DNA of 64,000 nucleotides from Hirudinaria manillensis (lineage: Eukaryota > Annelida > Clitellata > Hirudinida > Hirudinidae): contig CM067528.1 in NCBI GenBank assembly GCA_034509925.1, forward strand, positions 1,270,501 through 1,334,500, read 5' to 3'. Under the pieces are notes generated by a model. The model saw only the letters and a program-made list of their open reading frames with translations, searched no databases and was not told the DNA's origin. The translations under genes were made by a program, and so were the position numbers. Positions 48,893 to 60,529 of this stretch are shown here, one piece after another; the first letter of the stretch is position 1, and every line of letters begins with the position of its first letter.

Positions 48893-50323
48893 ATGTCAAA
48901 CCAAGATAAAACCTCAACAGACGACAAATGGAAACAAGATTTAGATGATGAGGCGGAAAAACTTTTCTGGAAATGTATGGAAAAGAAAGGTTACCAAATG
49001 GGCTCCTATCTCGGGAAAGGTCGAAGCTGCTTCGTATTGAAGGCTCGGTCAGCTGAGAATGAAAACCATGTAGCAGTCAAAGTCATTGACAAGATGAAAG
49101 TCAAAAATCAATACTACGAAGGTTTCTATTGAATTGAGAAGAATCTTTAATGAATTCTTGAGCCCTAATACAGCTACTTTTTATTTCAAATACTCTAGAG
49201 AAACTTCCGAAAGAGCTTTCGATATGGCAAAAGATGTGCCACCCGAATATTATCCGCCTACTAGATCATACCTCCGACATCAGATGGACCTATTCCATCA
49301 TGGAATATTTTCCAGGCGGTGATCTTGACGACTGGTTGCTAACCAACGACCTGGTCGGCTCTGAGCTGAGCCGTCGCTGGCTTTTCCAGTTAGTTTCAGC
49401 ACTCCACCATCTCAAGAAACTGGGATACTCGCATGGAGACGTGAAGCCAAAGAATGTGCTCGTGGTCGGACAAAGGCTTCTCAAATTGTGTGACTTCGGA
49501 TGCATGAAGCCCCTGAACGAAGGACTCAGTACAAGCTTCTGTGGCTCTTTTGGATACGTTGCTCCAGAGATATTTAGAAAGGAACCACACGATCCTGAGA
49601 AAGCTGATGTCTGGTCATATGGTGAGGATGATGATATTTTTGTAATGGTGGGAAAGATTTTTTCTTCAGTGTATCATGTTTAGACACAATCACATTTTCG
49701 CCTTATCTGAATCACGTAAAAATTAACATAAACATTTCATTCAAAATGATAAATTAATTCTCGACCATGATTGGAATCAAAGCCAATAATTGGGATAGTA
49801 ATATTTTACTAACATTTTTATTAATTTATCAATAACTCCGTCGTTATCAGGGGTAACTGCATACAAATTGGTGACACACGGCCATATCACTGGCTCGTGC
49901 AATAGCTACGTCCACAAACTGAGGAAAAACTGGCTGAACACTCTTCCATTAGAATCCCGCCAGTTCTTCCTTGCAATTTTTCAGCGAAGACCTGAGAAGA
50001 GAACAACCTTGGATGAAATCCTCAATCACGACTGGATCAGAGAAGACACGGAGATTGCCGGAGCAATCAAGAAACCCATCGGTTCCATCAAAGCAGCGTC
50101 GACTGCTCGAAACGTGCAGACTTCCGGCACCGTAAAAGGAGTCAAAAGACGCCTGGAATCGGTAGACGGTTGTCAGTATTTGACTCCGGGCTTTGTTTAC
50201 CCCTCTGAAGCTTTGCCTTTGAAACGTCGGCGTCCGAATTTTATGAAATGCGTCCACAATGCCCGTGCTGGGTTGTGGTCGACCGTGAAACCCCGAGAGG
50301 AAATTAAGGAGAATGTTTCGTGA
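48893..50323 (+). CDS. TSSK/CAMK-like serine/threonine kinase with HGD catalytic loop
   Basis: Protein kinase of 374 aa in three exons: 48893-49121, 49199-49621, 49851-50323 (phases 1 and 1). Gly loop LGKGRSCFVLKA (about 40-51) and VAVKVIDK with the ATP-binding Lys near 64. PKELSIWQKMCHPNIIRLLD covers the C-helix region. The catalytic loop is HGDVKPKN (155-162), so the usual Arg of HRD is Gly while the catalytic Asp and Asn are kept. DFG at 175-177, then FCGSFGYVAPEI (APE 198-200), similar to TSSK kinases (FCGS-x-Y-AAPE). The lobe ends with RPEKRTTLDEILNHDW. The C-terminal tail has a basic cluster LPLKRRRPNF that may be a nuclear signal. The first intron is only 77 nt. Relationship to TSSKs rests on motif resemblance; another CAMK-like family is possible. 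Confidence 0.78.
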
Positions 50324-52341
50324 TTGGAAAACTCATTCGATGGGAGAATGTCGGAGAAATATTATAAACACGCGATTAGGAAAATGTACATAATTAAATT
50401 AAATTATAAACATTTATTGGGATAATTATTGTATAATGTAAATGAGACAAGCTTAGCAAATATATATCTACGGACTAGAGAAATCTAATAAATAAAATTT
50501 AAATCTGAATTTTAGGCTCTGAATGGCGAATATTCTATTAATTTTTAATAGAAAAGAAACAATTGGGGACGTAGAAATTAGAAATTAGCAGTACAATTCA
50601 ACAGCAATCGTCATTTCCGGAAGATTACCAGGCTATGATTCTGTTTCAAAGGCGTGACCGAATGTTTCGGAGAACAAAAGAACAATGTCCTCTCTATTGA
50701 CCATAACGACTCCCGAAATGCCTTTATTATTATTATTATTATTAATATTATTATTGCTGGCATTATTATTATTATTATTGCTGGTATTATTATTAATATT
50801 ATTATTGCTGGTATTATTATTAATATTATTATTGTTGTTATTATTATTATTAAATTTCTCGGAAATTCAAGCCATTACATGGTTCTTGTTGCTATTATGC
50901 TTATTATTAACATCTCAATATCAAGGGTAACATAAAATTATTTTTCTTAGCGTAACGATATTCGTTACTCTGAGATGACAAAAAAAGAGAATAGAATTGT
51001 TTTTCTTAAAAATTGTCATCAAAATAATTTTTAAATGCAGACAAATTCCGATTAAAATATTTTATAATTCATAAAAATCTTGGATCTTTGTTTCTAAAAT
51101 TGGAAACAGTAAATAGAAATAAATTAAGCCTGACCGAGATTTACCGATATTTTGATTTCCTGAGGTTTACAGTTGAATAGATTTTTTTGTTGTCTCTGGA
51201 ATCTGCCGAATTAATTCTCTATTTAATCAAAATTACAGTTAATTATATTTAATAACAATTATTAATATTAAAATATGATCGGAGGTTTTAATTTTTAAAA
51301 TACATACGTTTCTTGAGACAACATTAGCTTCGTTAAATTATTTTCTTTGCCACAATTTACGTTTTAACGTAAACAAAGTTGTAAGAAAACGTAACGTATA
51401 ATCTCTTTTTTTTTTTAAATCTCACTTTCATGATATGTTTGGGCACGAAGACAAAACGCACTCAGAAGTCACTCAGAAGAGAGCTCATTGTAAATAACGA
51501 AACGTAACTCAAACGCTTTTCTTCCGGCAATTATTCAGAAGCAGACTTTAAGAAAATTTATTTTAATGGCTCAAAAATGGCCGAGAAACTTGATAACGTC
51601 CTGAGCCATTACAATAGCGAAGTTCCAGATAATCCCTGACCAAACACTTCATTGAACGACTAGGAGTCAAGTCAAAGGTCATCTCCAACTACATGATGTT
51701 ACTTATTAATAAATTTGGTTTTTGTTGAGTTATGAGGATACGAAAAACATTTAACAGCATATTTAATTATCATTTCACTATAAATTAACGCTAATTTGAC
51801 CAAAATTAGCATCGGAAACAAGGTTGCTTTTGCATCGTTCTGTTTCCCATTTGTGCCAAAGATGGTCGAAAGTTCAAATGGGTCCTCGTGAAATTGCTCA
51901 TCCGAGCAGACGGGAATGACGATAGAAGCGCAGTGACATTCTCATCTGACGTCACGCGACAGCGGACGGAATGGTGGATTGAAAAGTGGATCCGATTAAA
52001 ATCTCAAATAGACTCTCGACTCTCAAAGAGAATGAAAAAGAAAGAAAATTAAAATAAAAATAAAAATTGAAATTTCAAATCAGAAGACGTCGAAAGTAAT
52101 TCATCAAAACTTTTCCGTTTGCGTCCATAATTGTTTAATGTTTGAGAATAAAAATTATGATTCAAGTGGATACTGTTTCCTGCCCTGCGAGGGCATTGTT
52201 GAATCAAATGACACCAGTCCATTGTCCCTCATATTGTAAGAGCCTTAATGAGGTCTCTTTCCGGAAGTGGACGCAATTAAAGTGCCAATGAAAAGGCAAA
52301 AGGCTCGACCACAATAAATCAAAATTAAAAGCAATAACAAC

Positions 52342-52386
<45 letters not shown>

Positions 52387-52728
52387 TTTATTTCTAGATA
52401 TGATTTCCGAACGTCTTAGGAGAAAGTTCGGCCATAGTCGAAGACAAACGGCCTTTTATAAATCATTCGGCACTGGAAAGACGAAATAAATAAATAAAAT
52501 TAATTAATAAATAAATTAATTTCTCCTTTCTGAAATGAAGAATAGGAACTGATAAATTTCCACTGTTAGCATCGTGACAGTAATAAGTTTAAAGCTATAA
52601 GTCAGGATTTAACAAAAATCGGACTCAAAGCCTAGTGGCCATGACTCTCCCGGCGTGGAAAAACTACCCCGGTGCATGGAAAGATGAGAATGTAAGGCCC
52701 GCTCTCACGGAAGAAGTATTGGAGTGAG
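50324..52728. other. Intergenic region after the TSSK-like kinase
   Basis: Overlapping AATAAA hexamers at 50487-50496 are the likely polyadenylation signal of the kinase. (ATT)n with GCTGG interruptions lies at 50720-50855 and (AAT)n at 52343-52385. No coding exon was recognised in the AT-rich remainder. Confidence 0.5.
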
Positions 52729-52736
52729 TATAAATA
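52729..52736 (+). promoter_or_regulatory. TATA box of the peptide precursor gene
   Basis: TATAAATA, a strong core TATA element, followed about 25-35 bases later by a plausible start region (CCAATGACTGGAGTCTTCACC). A 5' non-coding exon then ends at 52818 before GTATGTGC, the donor for the intron that reaches the coding exon. Confidence 0.6.
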
Positions 52737-52759
52737 GGAGCCTGCCCAATGACTGGAGT

Positions 52760-53500
52760 CTTCACCAGTAACCGTTGGAAAGTTTTTCAGTTTGAAAACA
52801 CTAGGAAAGAAGTTAGTGGTATGTGCTGTCGTGCTGTTGTTTTGTTGTGTCTCATTACAACGTTTTTTTTTGTCTCTAGCAATATCAATTATTATTGACA
52901 TTTTAGACTTTTTTTGATGATGAATTAAATAGTGTTTATTTTAAGAATATCTATTTATTAGATTAAGTTGCTTAATGCTGAAAATCTTGTAACGTTTTTT
53001 TCACAAGGGCATCGATATCCCTTTATTTTGACAGCTATATTATCTTGATGAATCGAGAACCTACTTACACTTAGAGTTAATGAACATCAACAATTATTAA
53101 CATTATTATTATTATTAATAGTAATAAGGATAAGGATAACAATAGTAATAATAAAAATGCATTTCAGCCAGAAATTTCCTTTCCATCTCCGCCAATGATC
53201 CGTCTACAGCTCATTCTACTGCCCTTCATAGCCATCTTGGTTATTGCAATCAGCTGTTCCACAATATCTGACCAATCGCACGGCAGTGACCCTGAACTTT
53301 CACTGTGGAGAAATAGACGCAAATGGGGTGACAATGCCATCTCGGCTTGGGGCAAAAGGTCAGCGGTCATGGCTTACGATTACGGAGACAGTGCTTATCC
53401 GGAGTTTGAGGAAGAGTCTTACGAGAGAAAGAATCATTTTTACGAAACGTTAGTCGTTGATTGACTTGCTAAGAACTTATTTCTTATTTACAACAATAAA
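52760..53500 (+). CDS. Secreted peptide precursor, predicted WGDNAISAW-amide
   Basis: Small neuropeptide-like precursor of 89 aa, coding 53195-53464. A non-coding first exon (about 52760-52818) is joined to an exon that begins at 53168 after ATTTCAG. The start MIRLQLILLPFIAILVIAIS is a hydrophobic signal peptide, probably cleaved near residues 21-25. Residues 41-43 are RRK, 44-52 WGDNAISAW, then Gly53 and KR 54-55: dibasic cleavage with Gly as amide donor predicts WGDNAISAW-amide (or with a leading Lys). The rest (SAVMAYDYGDSAYPEFEEES...) is an acidic spacer peptide with a further RK. Two Trp separated by seven residues plus C-terminal amidation resembles the W(X6-8)W-amide (MIP/allatostatin-B) class, but those precursors usually hold many copies. 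AATAAA at 53495-53500 ends the gene. Confidence 0.6.
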
Positions 53501-54795
53501 TAAAGCTGTTTTATTATAAAAATAAATAATAAATATTAACAATTAATATAGTATTTAAATCATAACTATATTTAAATTTCTAGTCATTTAATAATATGAC
53601 AATTATGTCCATCTCATCGTAATAACTGTTCAGCAAACTTGTAAATATAACTACAACATCCCCGTAACTCAGATAATTATACTGCAGACCTGAAAGCGAA
53701 TCCAAGAAGATGAGACGATGGTTCTTTCAAAGGAGTCCCCTCACAAAAAGAATTTTGCCCAATAGGCTTTCTGCATCACCGAAAAAATGAGAAGTTGACA
53801 AGAGCTTGATTTTTTTTAGGGATTAAAAAAGAATTGTTACAAGGAAGGAGTTTGCCAATCTGTAGAAGACAGACATTATCTTTTACGAAAATCTGTTGCA
53901 GAAGTTGTGTTTTTTTTAATATTTTTATTTATTTTTGTAGGTTTCGAATAGTCGCGCAATCCTGTTTTGAATAAAAGTTTCAGCGGTTCAAAATGTGGAC
54001 CTCAAGTCGTTTAAAACAGTATGATAAACGATGCTAATATAAACAAAAAATCAATATGAACTCTTTAAAAGATTTTAGATTACGAGAATCCATAATTTTC
54101 GTAGGATTAAAGAAAATAAAACGCGCCCCTTCAAGTCTGGGGGTAATCTAACATTGGCCGAGGGGCCATCTTTGCATTCTTAGCTCGTTCGATGAATCAT
54201 CTGAGCAAATTAAGAGCGAATTTATCACTTGGTGACCACAAAGCTTTGGATTTTCTTGGCACGTCCGAGCTTTGTCTGGATTTCGCCTCTGACAGTGAAG
54301 ATAAGCGGTCTTTCTTAAAGCTTGCTTTGTTACTTTATTGCGGCTTTCAAATCCTTCCCCATTTCATCTCGATGATATTTTCATAGAAATTGTAAATAAA
54401 TAGAAGCGGAATAAAAACATGTCACTAGCCTCGTCGAAAGTAATCTCCTCAACGTAAACACTTCTTCAATCGTTTCAGAGAATTGTCCCTCGATTGCTTT
54501 ATAATCTTTTAAATTTGTTGATCGCATCCGAAAGCCTTCACAAGTTTATTAACGAGGACGGTACTCAAGAAGTCCAACACTGTCGCGAGCGCTGATATCT
54601 ACTGAATGTGACTCTCCTAGGTACACTGGAGATAAACTCTCAGGTCATTACTTTAAATATATAATATTTAATTTGACTAAATTTGTATAATTTGCAGAGG
54701 ATAAACGTAGGTGTTTTTAATTGATTCTAAAACACAAGTCATTTTATTGTGCAGGAAAGTATCAATGGAAACAATCTTTTGATCACAAAGACCAT
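53501..54795. other. Intergenic region between peptide gene and PEX12
   Basis: AT-rich convergent 3' flanks. On the minus strand AATAAA occurs at 54743-54748, about 50 bases past the PEX12 stop, and is a good polyadenylation signal for it. No further exon recognised. Confidence 0.5.
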
Positions 54796-57228
54796 TCAAG
54801 ACCTTTTCAGGTAGAGCTTGACAAGATGTCTGACTTCACAAGGGTATCCGGTAACAGGGCACATCGAGTGGGTCTTGACATAATCAAAAATGCAGGGATA
54901 GCAGAAGACAAATCTGTTGAAGATAATTAATACAAGATTAACATCTCTTCTAATCTGATTAAATAAGTATTATAAATATTTATTATAATTAAGTATTATA
55001 AATGTTTGTTTGAAATTGATTTTGCAATCTTTGCATACCCTGACACAGAAATCGCAGTGTCGTTTGTTCTTTTCTTCCTACACAGAGGGCACAAAGCCAT
55101 CACATTTGGATCCAAATTGGAATCCAAAAGACCCTGCAATGTAAAGAAGGAAAATAAACCAATTAAGAGTAATACTTCAAGACGCGTTCGGCAAGCCAGT
55201 CGGCTCAGATGTTTAGGCATTTTGCTGATAAAAGAAGCAACAATCGTCATGTGCCATGCTAAAAGATCAACAATTATGAATAATATTAGTAATATTAGTA
55301 AGCCCTCTATGGAGAGCACTGACACATAGATAGTTTGGAGTCATGTAATATATGCAAATACAATATTATAACTTTGCACTGCCTAGCTAAGGATCATCAT
55401 GATCTAACCTTTGGATATCCTGGGTTTGGCAGGCCCTGAGAGAATGGAGAACCCTTTCCGTCACCATTACTTTGCCACCAGTGGAGGAATTGGATGAAGA
55501 AGAGAGACAGGGTAAAACCGGATGCCACGAGGGATTCGAGAGATGACATCAATTTTGAGGCAAGAGGCTTTGCCATCTTGAAGTTGCTGGATTTTAAAAT
55601 AAATTGAAAGTAATAAATTTGAAATTATCAAATAAAATGAATTCCACATTATACAAAAGATGATACCTTAATTTGACTTGAGAAATTTTGAAAATGAAAT
55701 GTCACTAGTAATTAATATGGATATTATAAACTCCTCAGATATAAATAACAATTTCAAATTTGATGCAAAAGCTGCTAACAGACCAGCCATTTTTAAAAAT
55801 TTCCATCCATCCTGTGCCACTTTCTTGGTCGACAAAACATGGCTGACGATGGACGAGCCTCAACCCGCAGAGGTGCAGCAACGGGCTGTGGACCCCAGAG
55901 TGCCCGGCAGCGTAGGCCAACTGATAAAGCAAGGTGCTGCCCTCGAGCGAAGCGTGGAGAAATGGGTAGATTCCGAGAAAGGCCCTCGTTAATTTGCCTC
56001 GAGAAGTCTTAGTAATAAGGGGGGAAAATTTGAAATTAGCAAATATTGAAGAATGATTTATTTATTACAAATATAAATTGATTTTTAAATTTTTCATTAA
56101 AAATGTAACTATTTATAACTCCAATTTGTTTTAAGGTCGTGTCAGTTAACCTTGGTTTCGTTCCCTCTGTAAATGTCATCAACTTTCTTCTGATGGAAAT
56201 GTTCTAATTTTCTCTTCAAATATGGAAATGCAGCCTGAAAAGTGGATTGCTATTTAACATATAAAATACCAATTGCAGCAAATGATAGAAGTTTTAAATA
56301 TGCTTACTGCAAATTAAATTCAAAAATAATTTTCCACTGACAAAATAATAATAATAATTGTAAATAATTAAATAAATAGATTGAATTAATTAAATAAATA
56401 AATTAAGTAAATAATTTATCAAATTGGGTGAAGTCATTACGAGAAGGAAATTACCAAGAAGAAAAGAGATTTCAGGACTTGGAATTTGGTCAATTTGTTT
56501 CTTCCTGGCATTGATTTAACATCTTGTAGGATTTTACCATCCTTAGTTGATGATAATGATTCAATTCTCTCCAGAGAATAAAAGTATTCTGAGAATGAAC
56601 CACCTGGCAGCAAAAGAAATTTATTAAAATTACTGATGAGCAAATCTGACGTTGGAACTTAACAATGCCTACCATCCCTATGACAGGAATGTGGTTTTCC
56701 ATGTCTTGGGGAAACCATAAAATCTTATGAGAAACAAATTAAATTTTTACTGTATTTCTGTAGAAAGTAGAGCTCCAATAGCATGCGAAATGAGCAGCTC
56801 AATTCCTCTGAAAATTGGAAATACTTCTGAAATGATTCTGGCTTCTTCTCGGCAGCTAGCTGAAAAAAGCGGACATGGCAGTCTCGAGATGAAAGCATGG
56901 GATTTGTTGAGCTTGTCAAGGTGACATTCATGTTTAAATGTAAATTTAACTTTTATCCTTCTTGGATTACTAGGAAAATATCATTTGCTTGTTCGGATGC
57001 AAATCATGTGAGAACTGATTGATATTGCAAGCCTAAGAAAATTGTCATTTGTTGATGTCAATTTCCGATGTTTTAAAACCATAAATCACGTATGGATACC
57101 TTCAGCATATGTTTTAAGATCGGCTCTAGGAGAGATGATAAATTTTCGTGACCCAAGACTTGGAAGATGGATGGAGATAAAGCCTCTTTGCTTTGGTTGA
57201 TAGTGTTTTGGGAGATATTTGCTGCATA
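54796..57228 (-). CDS. PEX12: Peroxisome assembly protein 12 (RING-type)
   Basis: Peroxisomal membrane E3 subunit that works with PEX2 and PEX10 to recycle the import receptor PEX5. Exons: 57100-57228, 56751-56859, 56455-56603, 56151-56234, about 55870-56007, 55409-55576 or 55586, 55039-55133, 54796-54913. Diagnostic stretches: LSPSIFQVLG near the N-terminus, SFSEYFYSLERI, AAFPYLKRKLE, RAFLGIYPFLHA, HSPLLHLCG type motif, LSLFFIQFLHWW (TM), then CPLCRKKRTNDTAISVSG, FVFCYPCIFDYV and CPVTGYPCEVRHLVKLY. The RING keeps only part of the zinc ligands, as known for PEX12. Start: ATG 57228 (MQQISPKT) is in frame; ATG 57238 is not. The junction between the exons ending near 55870 and beginning near 55580 is unresolved, and a short exon for the linker before the second membrane segment may be missing. 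Confidence 0.88.
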
Positions 57229-58778
57229 ACCCGCCATTTCGAGACCACGCCTGATACTAATTATAACACAAAAACAACCGCTGTCGTGTTTTCTAAATCA
57301 TCTAGTCATATAAACAATCCACTTCTTGAACTTCACTTGTTATCGTAAACAAATCAGTGGAAAACTAAAAGTCAACTTTTAATCTTTGTTTTCATTTTTG
57401 CGAATTCTACGACGCCTGTAGTGGAATTAAATATTTAATTTTTATCGCTTTAAGCATAGATATAATACATTAATTTGCACTAAACTTTTTTTTAGTAACT
57501 TGCAGATAAGAGCAACCGCTTGTCGTAAATTTAAACCTGTAAACAGTACTGATAAGCAGTGGCGGATCTAGAGGGAGATGGTAATGTCAAATTTTTAAGC
57601 CCGTCCACCAGATCAGTCAAATTTAATCTTTAATTTGAATAGTTTCTGCAAGCTTGTCCCAAGTCAAATTTGTCTTCTCAAAATTTTCCGCCAACGCAGA
57701 TAAGAACGTCTGCAATTTTAAATATGCCCCCTTATTAATTATGCTGCGAATATTTATTTAATGTAAATTTCTGAAGTAATAAAAATTGGAACTATCTAAA
57801 TACCAGCAGCAATCAAATTAGTTTTTTAAACTTTCATGATTCGGATTTTTGTGCGATTTATGATAGAGGAATTCCAGATTATAAAGGGTTCGATTCTAGA
57901 TAGAAGTATTTTCATCCTAAAAGTCTGGCTTTTAGAAACATTAAAAATATTTATTGATTTGTTTTTCAGTGAAAAAAAATCAAGCTCAGCGAATCGCCAT
58001 TGTTGATAGAAAAACAAGTAACCGTTTTAAAATAAATAATTCATTTACAAGACAAAAAGCAGAAATTAATTCGCTCATATTGCTAATTCATAGATATAAA
58101 AAAAAATTCAGTTGGGACAATTTTCAGCTTCGAATTCGAAATTCAAAAGTATTTTCAAATAAGTTAATTTTACTGTTACATTTATTTAGACACACGAATG
58201 ATGAATGTTAAATTACGACACGATGAATACTCAAAATGCAAATTAATGAAATGAAATGAAATTAAAAGTAGCAGTTCTACTGCGATTTCATTCGACATTT
58301 GAAGGTTCCCTGCTATCACCGACAACTGACTTGTTAGCACCCTTTTCCGTTTCTGAACGGTCACTGAAAGCGGTCAGTTCTATCCATGGAAGGTAATGTC
58401 GATTATGATGATGATGACGATGATGATGATAATGATTATGACGACAACGATGATTCTATAAATCTGTGGGCATCATTTCAGTTTTTTTTTTTTCAAGGGT
58501 GTAAACATTGCAGCCCTGACCTCTTAAATTACATCGCTGGAAATCCTTCGAGTTTTGCAAGTACATTTCACCTTCTCGGGACATCTTTTCCAATTGAAAT
58601 GAATGTCGTCTCTGGATCTGAAAGCCGTGGCTGACATTCCCTTTACCCATGTCCTCTGAAGATTTCAGAGTGGAATTAGTTGGAGATCCAGTCTATTTCT
58701 CTCTCTCTCTCTCGGGCTGAACTGATATGTGATTGAGATCGTGATTGATATGTTTGATTGATTGCAACGATTGACGCG
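57229..58778. other. Region between PEX12 and the calcium channel 3' end
   Basis: AT-rich. Contains the PEX12 promoter and the channel's 3'UTR. A (GAT)n tract lies at 58404-58450, and (TC)n at 58698-58713. Long frames here are repeat or AT artefacts. Confidence 0.5.
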
Positions 58779-60494
58779 TTAACTGGAAGACTCCAGGCAA
58801 CAGCTGGCCGACGAAGAACATCTTTCCTGTGAAGACGTCAGTCGCTGGACTGGCAGCGTCAGAGATCTGAGACTCGAGTTCCTTCGGGATTTTGGACACT
58901 CGCAATGATGGTGAGGAATTTCGAGGGGATTTTTTGAGCGGAATGTGGAGTTGGCAAGTTGAGGTTTGGATTGACTTGCTTGAAAAAAAGACAAAGTGAA
59001 GGAATTTAATAAGCGTTTAATAAGCATTGTTTTTTTTTCTGATTTAAAACTGTTTAGATAACCGAGGTCGATAAGAGTTTACCTGATCACCTTATCATCA
59101 CTTCAAAGTCTAGACGATAAAACCAATTTCAGTTTCAAAATATTATTTCGTCAATTTGAGATCATCAACAACAAAATATTTGCAAGATTCGGACTAAATG
59201 AAGCGTGAAGCGCACATTTCACGTCAATACGTCAAAACATTTATCAATACCGCGTGATATCAAAACAACCCATGCCATCATCAATTCCATTACAAAGACA
59301 TACCGGAGCTCTTTTCGTACTGCAGAGACTGCTTCCTAATGATGGTGCCACAATGACATTTTCTTCTGGAATTCTGGAAAGACAGTCTCCTGGCGATGCC
59401 ACAGGACTGTGATACCAGGGACTTTATTGGCACTGGAGATTGCTGAGCGCTCTGGACAGTGGTTGACGGAGATTGATGCTGCTTCTTGGATTGAAACAGG
59501 TCGTCGAGGGGGCAAAGGTCAGTCAAGTTCACAGTGGGGAATGTCTCGTACGTGTTGAGCAGAGGCTGGCTCTTGCTATCCTTCAGGCCTGAGTGGAGAT
59601 GTAAACATAGAGGTTGTGACAATTATTATTATAATTATTACTTAGCATAATTTATCCACGTCCAATGATAAGGACGGGTTAATTATAGATGGTGGCATGG
59701 CAATTTTGTTTTCCTATTGGTCGCAATTGTGTTTATTGATATAATTTCTATAATTTGTGATATTTAAAAATAAGATTATTTCATTAATTTTGCTGAATTA
59801 TTTATTATAAATCTATTTTAGTTTTTTTTTAAAATTACTTAAATAAAATTGTAAAAAAAGACATTTCAAACAACTTTTGAAGGAATGCCTGTTGGAGCGG
59901 TGGACTTCCACCGGGGCCTGGAAAATGGCGCTGCCAGGGACCTCTGAGTGCGGGGTCATTCCACCCGTTGGACTTTCCAGGTAGCTGGGAAGAGACGAAT
60001 GTTTTTTCTTCCTGAAGAACGGGGAAGACTCCTGGATCAGGGAGGAAGTTTCGGCTTTCTCTTCCAATACCGAGAGACTGCTCATGTGTCTGTATGGTCT
60101 TAGTAGCTGGAGAATTGAAGTGATTGATTGATTGATTGATGATTGATTGATTGTTGATATCAATCGTTGGTTATTAAAAGATTTATCAAATAACATTTCG
60201 ACCAATCCATTCGAAATTCTGTGGAATCCATCCATGCATCTTTCCATCGGTCAAACTATTTGTCTGGTGTCCATTAATCCATTGATCTATTAAAACACCC
60301 ATCCATCTTTCCATCCATTCATCCGCTAACCTTGCTTCTCCGCCTCCTCTGAATTCCAGGTACTTTGTCGCACTTCTTCATGATTTCCCTCAGACCGACC
60401 ATGTCATCGTCTTCCGTTTCGTCGTCAACGTTTTGGTTCGATTCCTGAATTATCATCATCGTCATCGTCATCATCATCGTCATCGTCATCGTCG

Positions 60495-60529
<35 letters not shown>

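Noticed and set aside
50654..50935. Poly-Ile and poly-Leu frames that look like membrane helices
   Set aside because: They are translations of (ATT)n with GCTGG interruptions in two frames.
55678..55992. Plus-strand frame MDEPQPAEVQQRAVDP...
   Set aside because: It is antisense to the PEX12 exon at about 55870-56007, whose minus-strand frame matches the family.
57090..57100. PEX12 first-intron donor GTATCC resembling a U12-type donor
   Set aside because: The following bases are ATAC rather than TTT, and no TCCTTAAC-like branch site lies before the acceptor, which has a normal pyrimidine tract.
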